Source: Pseudomonadota bacterium (GTDB taxonomy: Bacteria > Pseudomonadota > Gammaproteobacteria > Burkholderiales > Burkholderiaceae_C). Taken from it: DNA of 54,969 nucleotides. Positions within the stretch are counted from its first letter, which is position 1. The number at the start of each line of letters is the position of its first letter. A program made the translations under genes and the position numbers. The stretch covers positions 1 through 54,969 of the forward strand of contig JAFEFZ010000262.1 of the NCBI GenBank assembly GCA_018240325.1, given 5' to 3'. Shown here one piece after another: positions 27,997 through 43,390 of this stretch. The notes under the pieces were generated by a model. It did not search any database and was not told the DNA's origin. It saw only the letters and a program-made list of their open reading frames with translations.

Positions 27997-28472
27997 GGCT
28001 TGGCGGCCGCGCCGCCGGCTTCGGCTGCGCGGTCGAACAGCATCCGGCCGATCAGGTTCTCGAGCACCAGCGCCGACTGCGTCTGGGTGATCGTGGCGCC
28101 CGGTGCCAGGTTGCGGTCGTCGTTGCCCGGATCGAGCCCGATGTACTGGTCGCCGAGCAGCCCGGCGGTCAGGATCTTGGCCGAGCTGTCCTTCGGAAAC
28201 TCGAAGCCGCGGCGGATCTCCATCGTGACCACCCCCTGGAAGGTCTTGGGGTCGAGCGTGATCGCAGTCACCCGGCCCACGGTGACGCCGGCGCTGCGCA
28301 CCGGTGCGCGCACCTTCAGGCCGCCGATGTTGTCGAAGCGCGCGCTCAGGCTGTAGGTCGGTTCCGTGCTGAAGTTGCCGAGGTTGGCCGCCTGCAGCGC
28401 CAGGAAGAACAGCGCGCCGATGCCGAGCAGCACGAACAGCCCGACCAGCGTTTCGGTGGATTTGCGGTTCAT
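27993..28472 (-). CDS. mlaD: MCE-domain protein MlaD
   Basis: Inner-membrane-anchored MCE protein (159 aa) that forms a hexameric ring for phospholipid passage. One N-terminal transmembrane helix (TLVGLFVLLGIGALFFLAL) is followed by the MCE domain: ARFDNIGGLKVRAPVRSAGV, V-G-R-V, and ILTAGLLGDQYIGLDPG. It overlaps mlaE upstream and mlaA downstream, each by ATGA. Confidence 0.97.
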   Translation of the reverse strand: MNRKSTETLVGLFVLLGIGALFFLALQAANLGNFSTEPTYSLSARFDNIGGLKVRAPVRSAGVTVGRVTAITLDPKTFQGVVTMEIRRGFEFPKDSSAKILTAGLLGDQYIGLDPGNDDRNLAPGATITQTQSALVLENLIGRMLFDRAAEAGGAAAKP

Positions 28473-29251
28473 GGGGTGGAGAACATCAACGCGGTCAGGA
28501 TGAAGTCCATGCCGAGCACCGCCAGCGACGACACCACCACGGTGCGCGTGGTGGCGTGCGCGACGCCGCCGGGCGTGGCCTCGGTCTCGTAGCCCTGGTA
28601 CAGCGCGACGAAGGTGCAGATCAGGCCGAACACCACGCTCTTGACGACGCCGTTGCCCAGGTCGCGCCAGACGTCGACGCGGTCCTGCTGGATCGCCCAG
28701 AAGTTGCCGGGGTCCACGCCGATCAGCAGCACCGCGACCACCCAGGCGCCGAGGATGCCGACCGCCGAGAACACCAGCGCCAGGATCGGCATCGCGACCA
28801 CGCCGCCGACGAAGCGCGGCGCGAGCACACGCGCGCGCGGGTCGATCGCCATCAGCTCCATCGCCGCCAGTTGCTCGCCGGCCTTCATCAGGCCGATCTC
28901 GGCGGTCAGCGAGGTACCGGCACGGCCGGCGAACAGCAGCGCGGTGACCACCGGCCCCAGCTCGCGCACCAGCGACAGGTTGACCACCAGCCCCAGGTTC
29001 TCGGCCGCGCCGTAGATGACCAGCGCGTAGTACATCTGCAGCGCGAGCACGAAGCCCACCGCCAGGCCCGAGGCGGCGATGATCACCAGCGAGCGGTTGC
29101 CGATCGCCTGCAGCTGCGCCACCACCAGCCCGAAGCGGCGCAGCGCCGCCGGCGTGAAGAGCAGCAGCTCGACGAAGAAGAACGCCGCGTGGCCGAGCGC
29201 GCGCAGTTGCGCGAGCGTGAAGCGGCCCAGGCCCGCGACCCCGCCGTTCAC
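28469..29251 (-). CDS. mlaE: MlaE-family phospholipid transport permease
   Basis: Permease of the MlaFEDB complex, 260 aa, with about five to six membrane helices. Family motifs: QLQAIGNRSLVIIAASGLAVG, RELGPVVTALLFAGRAGTSL, TAEIGLMKAGEQLAAMELMA and ISCTF-like GLICTFVALYQGYE. Start ATG 29251 follows mlaF after 40 bases; the stop overlaps the mlaD start. Confidence 0.97.
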   Translation of the reverse strand: MNGGVAGLGRFTLAQLRALGHAAFFFVELLLFTPAALRRFGLVVAQLQAIGNRSLVIIAASGLAVGFVLALQMYYALVIYGAAENLGLVVNLSLVRELGPVVTALLFAGRAGTSLTAEIGLMKAGEQLAAMELMAIDPRARVLAPRFVGGVVAMPILALVFSAVGILGAWVVAVLLIGVDPGNFWAIQQDRVDVWRDLGNGVVKSVVFGLICTFVALYQGYETEATPGGVAHATTRTVVVSSLAVLGMDFILTALMFSTP

Positions 29252-29291
29252 GGCACGCCCCTTCGCGCTGGGATGCGGCCGGTCGGGCGTC

Positions 29292-30101
29292 TCATGCCGC
29301 CAACCCCAAGTCCTCGGCCAGCGGCGGCGCCGGGTAGTGGAAGCGCACCGGCCCGTCGGGCAGGCCGCCGATGAACTGGCGCACCTCGGGGTGGTCCGAC
29401 GCGCGCAGCTCGGCCGGCGTGCCGTGCGCGACCACCCGCCCCTGCGACGACAGCAGGTAGGCGTCGTCGCAGATCGCGAAGCACTGCTGCACGTCGTGCG
29501 ACACCACCAGCGAAGTGGCGCCGGTGGCCGCGCCCAGCCTGCGGATCAGGTTGGCGGCGATGCCCATCGAGATCGGGTCGAGCCCGGCGAAGGGCTCGTC
29601 GTACATGATCAGCTCCGGGTCGAGCGCGATCGCGCGCGCCAGCGCGATGCGCCGCGCCATGCCGCCCGACACCTGCGCGATGCGCAGCGGCGCCGCGCCG
29701 CGCAGCCCCACCGCGTTGAGCTTCATCAGCACGATGTCGCGGATCATGCTCTCGGGCAGGCCGGTGTGCTCGCGCAGCGGGAAGGCGACGTTGTCGAACA
29801 CGCTCAGGTCGGTGAACAGCGCGCCGAACTGGAACAGCATCCCCAGGCGCCGGCGCAGGCGGAACAGTTGGGCGCGGTCGGCGGCGTCGATGCGCTCGCC
29901 GTCGAAGACCACCTCGCCGCGGGTGGCCGGGTGCACGCCGGCGATCAGCCGCAGCAGCGTGGTCTTGCCGCAGCCCGAGCCGCCGAGGATCGCGGTGACC
30001 CGGCCGCGCGCGAAGCGCAGCGACACGTCGTTCAGGATCGTGCGCGAGGCGTCGTAGCCGAAGCTGACACTGCGGATCTCGATCAGGGCGTCTGGGGGCA
30101 C
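29292..30101 (-). CDS. mlaF: Phospholipid transport ATP-binding protein MlaF
   Basis: ATPase that powers the Mla transporter. Walker A is GGSGCGKTT with Lys46, the signature [14 protein letters not shown], Walker [14 protein letters not shown], and the switch LVVSHDVQQ. The C-terminal segment [10 protein letters not shown]-like [17 protein letters not shown] is typical of MlaF and contacts the permease. The start is uncertain: GTG 30101 gives 269 aa and the usual distance to the first beta strand (ALIEIRSV); GTG 30179 would add 26 Arg/Pro-rich residues. No strong ribosome site is seen at either. First gene of the mla operon; 210 noncoding bases separate it from gltD. Confidence 0.93.
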   Translation of the reverse strand: MPPDALIEIRSVSFGYDASRTILNDVSLRFARGRVTAILGGSGCGKTTLLRLIAGVHPATRGEVVFDGERIDAADRAQLFRLRRRLGMLFQFGALFTDLSVFDNVAFPLREHTGLPESMIRDIVLMKLNAVGLRGAAPLRIAQVSGGMARRIALARAIALDPELIMYDEPFAGLDPISMGIAANLIRRLGAATGATSLVVSHDVQQCFAICDDAYLLSSQGRVVAHGTPAELRASDHPEVRQFIGGLPDGPVRFHYPAPPLAEDLGLAA

Positions 30102-30311
30102 GCGCGAAGGGGTGCCGGCGCAGCGGCCGGCAGCTGTGCGATGGGTTCGGGGGGGGCGATGCGGGCGCGGCAGGCGCACCGCGGCACCTGCGGGCCGGGC
30201 ATTGTCGCACGCACCCCCCGGCCGGCAGCGCTCGCCGGCGTGGCCCGGCGTGGCGCATGACGCGCGCCGGCGGCCGCGCCCGGGCCCCGGCGCGGCCCGG
30301 CCGATGCGCCG

Positions 30312-31790
<1,479 letters not shown>

Positions 31791-31876
31791 GTCGAACTCG
31801 ATGACGGATGACGATTGAAGGGGTGCGCGGCGGCGGGCGGGCGGCGCAGCACGAGGGCCTGCTGCCGCCGCCGCCT

Positions 31877-36631
<4,755 letters not shown>

Positions 36632-36662
36632 CGTGCAATCCTGGTTCGACCGAAGGGCGCGA

Positions 36663-36691
36663 AGGCTATCGCAGCGCAGCAAAGCCCGCAA
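36663..36691 (-). promoter_or_regulatory. Possible promoter of gltBD
   Basis: On the minus strand TTGCGG (36691-36686), 17-base spacer, TAGCCT (36668-36663), about 32 bases before the gltB ATG. Both hexamers match consensus only partly; the AT-rich DNA immediately upstream may help. Confidence 0.3.
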
Positions 36692-36770
36692 TGAAAATCA
36701 AATGGGGTCAGGCTCTCTTTATGCTCATGACATTGCTGATACGGATTTAATTGGGGCCATACATATCAGC
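36692..36770. other. AT-rich foreign-looking segment
   Basis: About 80 bp much richer in A and T than the rest of the window, including AAATGGGGTCAGGCTCTC and GATTTAATTGGGG. Sequences with a GGGGTCAG core commonly flank RAYT/IS200-like transposase genes in proteobacteria (recalled, not checked here). It may be a remnant of the element that carried the neighbouring transposase gene. Confidence 0.45.
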
Positions 36771-36890
36771 GGTGGGCTGCTTCCGGGCCGGGCGCTTCAT
36801 GCGCGCTTCGCGCCTGCGCCTCGCGTGCGGGCGCTGCTGGGGGCTTCAGGCTGCGCCGGGGTGCAGTGCGCTGCATCGGGCGGTGCCTGG

Positions 36891-36917
36891 CTGCACTGGC
36901 TGCACTGACTGCACTGG
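36891..36917. repeat. 9-bp tandem repeat, three copies
   Basis: CTGCACTGG, CTGCACTGA, CTGCACTGG in direct succession, followed by a degenerate fourth unit. Too short to be CRISPR-like; probably slippage in noncoding DNA. Confidence 0.8.
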
Positions 36918-36991
36918 CGTGCACCTGCGCGCACCGGCATACCCCTGCATGCGTCAACGGGCGCCGATCCGGGCGCCCCGCGGTCGCCGAC

Positions 36992-37022
36992 CAGGCCGAC
37001 GTTCAGGCCGACGTTCAGGCCG
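36992..37022. repeat. 12-bp tandem repeat at the transposase 3' end
   Basis: CAGGCCGACGTT twice and a partial third copy. The second copy contains the stop codon of the minus-strand transposase gene (37015-37017), so repeat expansion has changed or set the end of that protein. Confidence 0.75.
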
Positions 37023-37707
37023 CGGGCGAGCGTGGCGGGCGGCCACGCGGACGCGGAGCGGTCGCACGGCCGACGGCATCGGCCAGGCCGGCGGCGAAGG
37101 CCGCCGACCCCCAGGCCCAGCCGTGGCGCGCCGCGTGCTCCAGGCGCTCGGCCTGCGCCGGGTCCAGGCCCTGGCGCAGCCGCCGGGCCCAGGCGGCCTC
37201 GCGCTCGAAGGGCGTGTTGCCCAGCGCCCAGTATTCGGGCGGGTCGGTCACCAGCCGGTCGCGCCGCAGGCCCAGGCGGTGCGCCGCGCTGCCCCAGGCG
37301 CCGGCGGCGTCGGCCGCCTGGCCGCGCTGCTGCGGCAGCCCGTCCACCCAGCACAGGCACTGCAAGGTCGCTTCCCCCGGCTCGACCACGCCGGCGCGAA
37401 AGCGCCCGTCCCACAGCGTGCCGCGGCGCCCATGGCGCCGGTTGAAGTAGGCGCCGTAGCGCCGGCCCACGCCCTGCAGCAGCCGGCCGATCGCATCGGC
37501 CTGCTGCGGCACCAGCAGCAGCCGCACCTCGTCGTCCAGCAGCGCGTAGGCCAGCAGCGCGATCGATTGCGCGCGCAGCCCCTCGGCGAGCGCGTCCAGG
37601 CAGCGCCGCCGGTCGTCGTCGTCGGCGAACACGCGCTGCCCGTTGTGGCCGCGCAGCACCACGTGATGCGCCATGCCGGGGACCACGAGCCGGGGCAGCC
37701 GCGCCAT
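37015..37707 (-). CDS. RAYT-like (REP-associated tyrosine) transposase, HUH motif lost
   Basis: Protein of 230 aa with the typical opening MARLPRLVVPGMAHHVVLRG, then G-x-x-Y-x-x-Y-F-N with tyrosines at 84 and 87, RRHGRRGTLWDGRF, and the C-terminal ALGNTPFEREAAW of Y1-transposase/RAYT proteins. The metal-binding HUH motif, normally NHVHLL, reads DEVRLL at residues 59-64, so both histidines are missing. The N-terminal HH at 14-15 is retained. Strand cleavage is therefore unlikely; it may be decaying or domesticated. No intact flanking REP pair was identified. Length and reading frame are intact, which argues against a young pseudogene. Confidence 0.85.
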   Translation of the reverse strand: MARLPRLVVPGMAHHVVLRGHNGQRVFADDDDRRRCLDALAEGLRAQSIALLAYALLDDEVRLLLVPQQADAIGRLLQGVGRRYGAYFNRRHGRRGTLWDGRFRAGVVEPGEATLQCLCWVDGLPQQRGQAADAAGAWGSAAHRLGLRRDRLVTDPPEYWALGNTPFEREAAWARRLRQGLDPAQAERLEHAARHGWAWGSAAFAAGLADAVGRATAPRPRGRPPRSPAA

Positions 37708-37784
37708 CGGATCGCCGTCGTTGGCGTCGGCTCAGCGCCGCTGAACCCAGGGCTCGGGGCTGCGATTCATGGCGTCGCCAAACA

Positions 37785-38933
37785 TCAGCCGGCCGCAAAC
37801 AGGCTGCGCCCGGTCAGCCGCTGGTGCTCGCGCAGCGCGAAGCGGTCGGTCATGCCGGCGATGTAGTCGGCCACCGCGCGCTCGCGCCGCTTGCGCTGCG
37901 CGTGCTCGGGCGGCATCTGCGCCGGATCGGCGCAATACGCGTCGAACAGTTCGCGCACCACCTGGCGCGCCAGGTCGGTGTTGTGCATGACCTGCGGGTG
38001 GCGGTACAGCGCCGCGAACAGGAAGCGCTTGACCTCGTCGATCTGCGCGCGCAACGCCGCACTGAAGGCCACCAGCGGCACCGGGTGGCGGCGCACCGCT
38101 TCGGCATCAGCCGGCGCCGCACGCGCCAGCGCCGCGCCGGTGGCGGCGACCAGGTCGGCCAGCTGCGCCGCCTGCAGCCGCTGCAGCGCATCGAACAGCA
38201 GCCGCCGCCCGGCCAGCCCCGGGCAATCGGCGAGCGCCGCATCGCGGTGGCGGCGGTACAGCGCCAGGTCCGCCAGCTGCGCCTCGTCGATCAGGCCCGA
38301 GCGCACGCCGTCGTCCATGTCGTGCACGTTGTAGGCCATCTCGTCGGCCAGGTTGACGAGCTGCGCCTCGAGCGACGGCTGCCCGCCGGCCAGGAAGCGG
38401 TGCGCGACGCCGCCGGGCTCGGCGCGCTCCAGCCGCTCGGCGTTGGCGCGCGAACAGTGCTTGAGGATGCCTTCGCGCGTCTCGAAGCTCAGGTTCAGGC
38501 CGTCGAAGCGCGGCAGCCGCTGCTCGAGCTCGTCCACCACGCGCAGGCTCTGCAGGTTGTGCTCGAAGCCGTCGTGCGCGCGCATGCACTCGTGCAGCGC
38601 GTCCTGCCCGGCGTGGCCGAAGGGCGTGTGGCCGAGGTCGTGCGCGAGCGCGATCGCCTCGCTCAGGTCTTCGTCGAGCGCGAGCGCGCGCGCCGCCGAG
38701 CGCGCGATCTGCGCGACTTCGAGCGAATGGGTCAGCCGCGTGCGGAACAGGTCGCCTTCGTGGTTGATGAACACCTGCGTCTTGTAGACCAGCCGCCGGA
38801 ACGCGCTGCAGTGCACGATGCGCTCGCGGTCGCTCTGGTAGGCGGTGCCTGCGGGCTGCGCCGGCTCGGCCAGGCGCCGGCCGCGCGAACGCAGCGGGTC
38901 GCTGGCCCAGGGCGCAGGCGCGCTCGCCGCCAT
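37785..38933 (-). CDS. dgt: dNTP triphosphohydrolase (Dgt-like)
   Basis: HD-domain deoxynucleoside triphosphohydrolase, 382 aa, hydrolysing dNTPs to deoxynucleosides and triphosphate. SDRERIVHCSAFRRLVYKTQVF is the substrate-binding opening, RTRLTHSLEVAQIA carries the first metal His, and LAHDLGHTPFGHAG the HD pair and downstream His. LVNLADEMAYNVHDMDD gives the last metal Asp. The size and sequence match the shorter Dgt-like (type 2) proteins. It follows aroB after 12 bases. Confidence 0.95.
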   Translation of the reverse strand: MAASAPAPWASDPLRSRGRRLAEPAQPAGTAYQSDRERIVHCSAFRRLVYKTQVFINHEGDLFRTRLTHSLEVAQIARSAARALALDEDLSEAIALAHDLGHTPFGHAGQDALHECMRAHDGFEHNLQSLRVVDELEQRLPRFDGLNLSFETREGILKHCSRANAERLERAEPGGVAHRFLAGGQPSLEAQLVNLADEMAYNVHDMDDGVRSGLIDEAQLADLALYRRHRDAALADCPGLAGRRLLFDALQRLQAAQLADLVAATGAALARAAPADAEAVRRHPVPLVAFSAALRAQIDEVKRFLFAALYRHPQVMHNTDLARQVVRELFDAYCADPAQMPPEHAQRKRRERAVADYIAGMTDRFALREHQRLTGRSLFAAG

Positions 38934-38945
38934 CAGTGCGGCACT

Positions 38946-40064
38946 TCAGGCGGCAGGCGCCGTGTGCGCGGCCAGCACCGCGCGCACCGCGTCGTCGGGC
39001 GCCGGCCGCAGCAGCGCATGGCCGGGCGCGTCGATCAGCACGAAGCGGATCTGCCCGGCCTGCGCCTTCTTGTCCACGCGCATCAGCTCGAGCCAGCGAT
39101 CGGGCGGCCCCAGGTCGGGCGCCTGCACCGGCAGGCGGGCGCGCGCGACCAGCCGCTCGATCCGCGCGGCGAAGGCCGCGTCGACCAGCCCGAGCCGCTG
39201 CGACAGCGCCGCCGCCAGCACCATGCCGCAGCCCACCGCCTCGCCGTGCAGCCAGGTGCCGAAACCCAGCCCGGCCTCGATCGCGTGGCCGAAGGTGTGG
39301 CCGAAGTTCAGGATCGCGCGCAACCCGGCCTCGCGCTCGTCCTGGCCGACCACGGCCGCCTTGATCTCGCAGCTGCGCCGCACCGCGTGCGCCAGCGCGG
39401 CCGGGTCGCGTGCCAGCAGCGCGTCGAGGTTGGCCTCGATCCAGTCGAGGAAGGCGGCATCGGCGATCGGCCCGTACTTGATGACCTCGGCCAGCCCGGC
39501 GCGCAGCTCGCGGTCGGGCAGCGTGGCCAGCGTGGACAGGTCGCAGACCACGCGCGCCGGCTGCCAGAACGCGCCGATCATGTTCTTGCCGCCCGGGTGG
39601 TTGATCGCGGTCTTGCCGCCCACCGACGAATCCACCTGCGCGAGCAGCGTGGTCGGCACCTGCACGAAGGGCACGCCGCGCATCCAGCAGGCGGCGGCGA
39701 AGCCGCAGATGTCGCCGACCACGCCGCCGCCGAGCGCGAACAGCACGGTGTCGCGGTCGGCCCCGTCGGCCAGCAGCCGGTCGAAGATCAGGTTCAGCGC
39801 CGGCCAGTCCTTGTGCGCCTCGCCGTCGGGCAGCTCGATCAGGCCGACGGCCGCATAGGCGCCGCCCAGCGCGGTGCGCAGCCGGGCCGCGTACAGCGGC
39901 GCCACCGCGGTGTTGCTGACGATCAGCGCCCGTGCCGCGCGCGGCAGGCCCTGCCACGAGGCCGGCTCGTCGAGCAGGCCTTCGCCGATGCGGATGTCGT
40001 AGCGGGTGTGGCCGGTGTCCACCACCACGGTGGCGGCCGGCGGCGAAGCGGTGGCGGCAGGCAT
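38946..40064 (-). CDS. aroB: 3-dehydroquinate synthase
   Basis: Converts DAHP to 3-dehydroquinate in the shikimate pathway, using NAD and a metal ion. [16 protein letters not shown] is the NAD-binding loop, [20 protein letters not shown] the active-site segment, and [12 protein letters not shown] with HGEAVGCGM provide metal-binding histidines. ATG 40064 gives 372 aa; ATG 40088 would add 8 residues. Neither has a clear ribosome site. Usual pilQ-aroK-aroB-dgt order. Confidence 0.97.
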   Translation of the reverse strand: MPAATASPPAATVVVDTGHTRYDIRIGEGLLDEPASWQGLPRAARALIVSNTAVAPLYAARLRTALGGAYAAVGLIELPDGEAHKDWPALNLIFDRLLADGADRDTVLFALGGGVVGDICGFAAACWMRGVPFVQVPTTLLAQVDSSVGGKTAINHPGGKNMIGAFWQPARVVCDLSTLATLPDRELRAGLAEVIKYGPIADAAFLDWIEANLDALLARDPAALAHAVRRSCEIKAAVVGQDEREAGLRAILNFGHTFGHAIEAGLGFGTWLHGEAVGCGMVLAAALSQRLGLVDAAFAARIERLVARARLPVQAPDLGPPDRWLELMRVDKKAQAGQIRFVLIDAPGHALLRPAPDDAVRAVLAAHTAPAA

Positions 40065-40164
40065 GGCGGCCGAGTGTACGGCCGGCATCGGCTGCTGCCG
40101 GCCGCCGCGGGCATGGCCGCAGCGCAGCGCAGCGGGCAGGGCCGCGGCGCAGCGGCGGCGTGCG

Positions 40165-40734
40165 TCAGCCGCCGGCCTGCAGCGGCCGCGCGTCCACCGG
40201 CGAAGGCACGCGCGCCGGGTCGACCAGCCCGGCGACTTCGAGCTGCATCAGCACCATGTTGACCAGCGACGGCACCGAAGGCCGGCCGGTCTCGATCACG
40301 TAGTGCGCAGTCTGGCGGTACAGCGGGTCGCGCTGGCGGAACAGCTCGCGCAGGCGGCGCAGCGGGTCGGCCACCTGAAGCAGCGGCCGGTGGGTGTCGT
40401 GGCGCAGCCGGCGGTACAGATCCTCCGGCGCGGAGCGCAGGTAGAACACGTGCGCGCACTGGCGCAGCGCGCGCCGGTTGGCCTCGCGCAGCACCGCGCC
40501 GCCGCCGGTGGCGATCACCCGCTCGTCACCGGCGCACAGCTCGGCGATCACCGTCTCCTCGACATCGCGGAACGGGGCTTCGCCGTGCTGCTCGAAGAAG
40601 TTGCGGATCGGCATGCCGATCCGCTGCTCGATCAGCTGGTCGCTGTCGGCCAGGGTCAGCCCCAGGTGCCGCGCCAAGTGCCGCCCGACCGTGGACTTGC
40701 CACAGCCGGGCATACCGACCAGCGCGAGGATCAC
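40165..40734 (-). CDS. aroK: Shikimate kinase
   Basis: Phosphorylates shikimate with ATP. It is 189 aa. Walker A is GMPGCGKST (Gly7-Thr15), the shikimate-binding DSDQLIEQR contains the conserved Asp, ATGGGAV is the GGG loop, and RPLLQ carries the lid arginine. A ~20-residue C-terminal Pro/Ala tail extends past the fold. It is followed by aroB after 100 bases and preceded by the Ig-like lipoprotein gene, which here separates it from pilQ. Confidence 0.97.
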   Translation of the reverse strand: MILALVGMPGCGKSTVGRHLARHLGLTLADSDQLIEQRIGMPIRNFFEQHGEAPFRDVEETVIAELCAGDERVIATGGGAVLREANRRALRQCAHVFYLRSAPEDLYRRLRHDTHRPLLQVADPLRRLRELFRQRDPLYRQTAHYVIETGRPSVPSLVNMVLMQLEVAGLVDPARVPSPVDARPLQAGG

Positions 40735-40770
40735 GGGGCGGCCACTCGCGTACGCTCGGCCAGCCGGCGC

Positions 40771-43371
40771 TTACGGCACATCGATGCTCTGGCTGCTGCT
40801 GTAGGTAACGCCGCCTGCAACCACGCTGACGGCAATGGTCTTCGTCCCCGCGCTCGCGTAGTGGTGCGCCACCGGCGTCGACGGAATCGTGCCGTCAGTC
40901 TTGGACCCGTCCCCCCAGTCTATGGTGACCTTCGTCGCCGCAGACGGGCCCGCGGCAGAGCCAACCCAAGCTTCTGGCATGACCGTCACGTTGCCAGCGC
41001 CGAGCGCCCTTGCCTCGAACGCAACCTGGTCGAGATAGCGCACCGCGAAAGCGGAGCGCAGCGTGTCCTTCGGCTCACCTTCGTACAGCACGCGAGCCGT
41101 GGCGCTTCCGCCGCGCGGCGACTTGACCTCGAGCGCGAACGACGCATTCCCCGCGCACTTGTCTTCCACTCCGCGGACCGTGATGCTGTGCGCCGTCGGG
41201 ACGTTGCCGTTGGCGTCGCTCGAGGTCCACTTCAAGGGCTTCTCCGTATTCGGCAGATCGATCCCCGGCATCGGCGGCCTTGCACCGACGGCGAGCACGC
41301 TGGACGGGCGGAAACCGGCCGGCGCGACGTTCGTCGACGCATCCACCACCGCCAGAGTCGTGCCCGCGGCCATCGGGTTGCCGATGCCGTCGTCGAGCAG
41401 CGTGGCAATCGTGGCCTGCGGCATCGGCGTGTCCTTCGGGCAGATCGGCTTCAGCCGGACGAACGGCTGCGATGCAGCACCGCCGGTCAGCGAGTAGCTG
41501 CGATCGAGACTGCGCAGCGGCACCACCACCGTCGGATCCCCGGCGGACGAAGCCCGGCTCAGGTAGATGACGGTCGAAGCCCGGATGTGCGCGGTGCCGC
41601 GAACGCCGTCGCCCTTGACGGTGATGACGTCGTTCTTCTGATACGGGATCGGAATGTCGGTGTCGCCATTGATCGTCGGGTTCGTCGGCGCTGTGGTCGA
41701 ACCGTCGCCGTACTTGCCGTCCTTGTTCGCGTCCACATAGGCGTCGCCCAGGTCCTGCAGGGTCAGACTGAATCCATCCACGCCCGGCGTGTAGAGGTTG
41801 TCGCCGTTCAGGTCGTCGAAGTCCTCCATGCCCACGGCGTACGCCGTGACCACCACCCGGTTGTCCGCCGGGCGCCGCTCCTGCGACACGACATTGCACG
41901 AGCAGGCGCCGTCCGTCGTCTTGCAGGATCCGTTGTTGGCCGTGCAGACCGCGGCCCCGGAGCCGATGAAGTTCACCACCGTGCCGTCGGGCACCGGGTT
42001 CGAGAACTGGTCGGCAAGCCGCACGGTCAGGCTGGCAACTTCGCCGTCGAAGTTGCCGCCGTCGATGTTGGCCTTGTCGACCGACAGCGAGAACGAGCGC
42101 TGCAGGGGCAGGCCGGTCGAGATCGACAAGGTATCGGAGAAGCTTTCCAGCGGCACCGATGCAGTCGCGGGATAGAGCGAGCGTGCCCGAACACGGACTG
42201 GTGTGGGTACGGTGCCCGAATTGATCTGCACCGACACCGTACCGTCCGGGTTGGTCCGCTTCACGTAGCGCACCTGGCTGAGCGGATCGTTGCCGCAGAG
42301 CGCCGTGCTGCCCCTGTTTGCGGGCAGTGTTGTCGGCGAGTAGCCGTCCAGGTTCAGACCGCCGATGTACGTCGAAACGTCGAAGCACACGTTCGTATCG
42401 GCGACTCCCTGGCCGGCAACATCGACGAGCCGGAACGTGACGGTCGCATTCTCCTGGCGACCGTTGCCGCCTTGCCCACGCAGCGTGATCGACTTGTCGG
42501 ACGGCTCCACAGAGAGGAATCTGAGGCTGCCCGTCGTAGGCGCCCTTACCAGAACCGAGCCGGACTTGGAGTCGGTCGATATCGATGCGGTAATCGTCAC
42601 GGTGGCGTCGGCCGTCTGGGCGCAGCCGTTGTCGACGAACGTGCCGTCAGCCACACCATTGGGCTTCGTCGTGGCGCTGGAAGTCACGCTTGCCTTTCCA
42701 GCGGCGCACGAGGATGTGAAGTTGACCGTCACCGGTGACGTGTACGGTTGGCCTTCGCGCAAGACTTGAACCTGGATTCCCGTGGTGCCGTATGCCGAGA
42801 CCGAGGCCGACGAGATCTGTACCGGACCGAGGGCCAGCGATGCTGGTGACGTGGTGCTTGATCCGCTGGCGAAGAAGTTGGCCCCCGCGGTCACGGCTTC
42901 GTCGCCGACCTTGGCACTCGCCTTGATCGTTCCAGCCCCGGTGGACGCGCCCAGGGACGATACGGTCACGACCGCAGTGCCGTCCGATGCCGTCAATACC
43001 GACCCCGCCGCAGGATCGATCCTCACCAACTCGACCGGTTGCTCGACCGAAAACTGGACGATTTCATTGGCAACCAGAGCACCGTCTCGCGTGAGGACTG
43101 CCTGTGCGCGCACCGGCTGCCCGGTCGCGATCGTCGAGGTCGAGGCACCTGCGGCATCGGTCAGCTTGAGCGTCAGCACCACGTTGGATTTCGTGGATCC
43201 GTTGCCTCCGCCGCCGCTGCCCGCGGGCGTCGAGCCGCCGAACGGAGGTTCGGATGCCGGTTCGCTGTCGCCGCCGCAGGCCGCCACCAGGGCAGCAGCA
43301 GTCAGCACCGCAGCCGCGTGCGCTGCGCGCCGGGCTAGCGCAGCCCAACCGGAAGAGTGAATCAGGTGCAT
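40771..43371 (-). CDS. Large Ig-like/PKD-type lipoprotein with Ca-loop motifs
   Basis: Predicted outer-membrane lipoprotein, 866 aa. The signal ends LVAAC with Cys32 and Gly at +2. A Gly/Ser-rich linker (about 40-65) leads into several beta-sandwich modules resembling invasin-type (Big) Ig domains, for example GTAVVTVSSLGASTGAGTIKA and D-Q-F-S-N-P-V-P-D-G-T-V-V-N-F. The C-terminal ~90 residues look like a PKD domain (TIDWGDGSKTDG...HHYASAGTKTIAVSV). Two Asp/Asn-rich loops, DLNGDNLYTPGVD and DANKDGKYGDG, resemble calcium-binding EF-hand or dockerin loops. Base composition is visibly less GC-rich than the neighbours. Start ATG 43371 lies 19 bases after pilQ. No enzyme motif is seen; an adhesin or surface role is inference. 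Confidence 0.8.
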   Translation of the reverse strand: MHLIHSSGWAALARRAAHAAAVLTAAALVAACGGDSEPASEPPFGGSTPAGSGGGGNGSTKSNVVLTLKLTDAAGASTSTIATGQPVRAQAVLTRDGALVANEIVQFSVEQPVELVRIDPAAGSVLTASDGTAVVTVSSLGASTGAGTIKASAKVGDEAVTAGANFFASGSSTTSPASLALGPVQISSASVSAYGTTGIQVQVLREGQPYTSPVTVNFTSSCAAGKASVTSSATTKPNGVADGTFVDNGCAQTADATVTITASISTDSKSGSVLVRAPTTGSLRFLSVEPSDKSITLRGQGGNGRQENATVTFRLVDVAGQGVADTNVCFDVSTYIGGLNLDGYSPTTLPANRGSTALCGNDPLSQVRYVKRTNPDGTVSVQINSGTVPTPVRVRARSLYPATASVPLESFSDTLSISTGLPLQRSFSLSVDKANIDGGNFDGEVASLTVRLADQFSNPVPDGTVVNFIGSGAAVCTANNGSCKTTDGACSCNVVSQERRPADNRVVVTAYAVGMEDFDDLNGDNLYTPGVDGFSLTLQDLGDAYVDANKDGKYGDGSTTAPTNPTINGDTDIPIPYQKNDVITVKGDGVRGTAHIRASTVIYLSRASSAGDPTVVVPLRSLDRSYSLTGGAASQPFVRLKPICPKDTPMPQATIATLLDDGIGNPMAAGTTLAVVDASTNVAPAGFRPSSVLAVGARPPMPGIDLPNTEKPLKWTSSDANGNVPTAHSITVRGVEDKCAGNASFALEVKSPRGGSATARVLYEGEPKDTLRSAFAVRYLDQVAFEARALGAGNVTVMPEAWVGSAAGPSAATKVTIDWGDGSKTDGTIPSTPVAHHYASAGTKTIAVSVVAGGVTYSSSQSIDVP

Positions 43372-43390
43372 CTTGAAGAGCCTCAAAGTT

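Larger units (their letters stand above)
36632..37014. other. 383-bp gene-free spacer upstream of gltB
   Basis: No credible coding region. It contains the probable gltB promoter, an AT-rich segment at 36692-36770 that stands out from the GC-rich surroundings, a 9-bp tandem repeat and a 12-bp tandem repeat that runs into the 3' end of the transposase gene. The look is of a junction left by past insertion. Confidence 0.7.

Noticed and set aside
36891-37022. Tandem repeats as a CRISPR array
   Set aside because: Units of 9 and 12 bp are contiguous with no spacers, and no cas genes are present.
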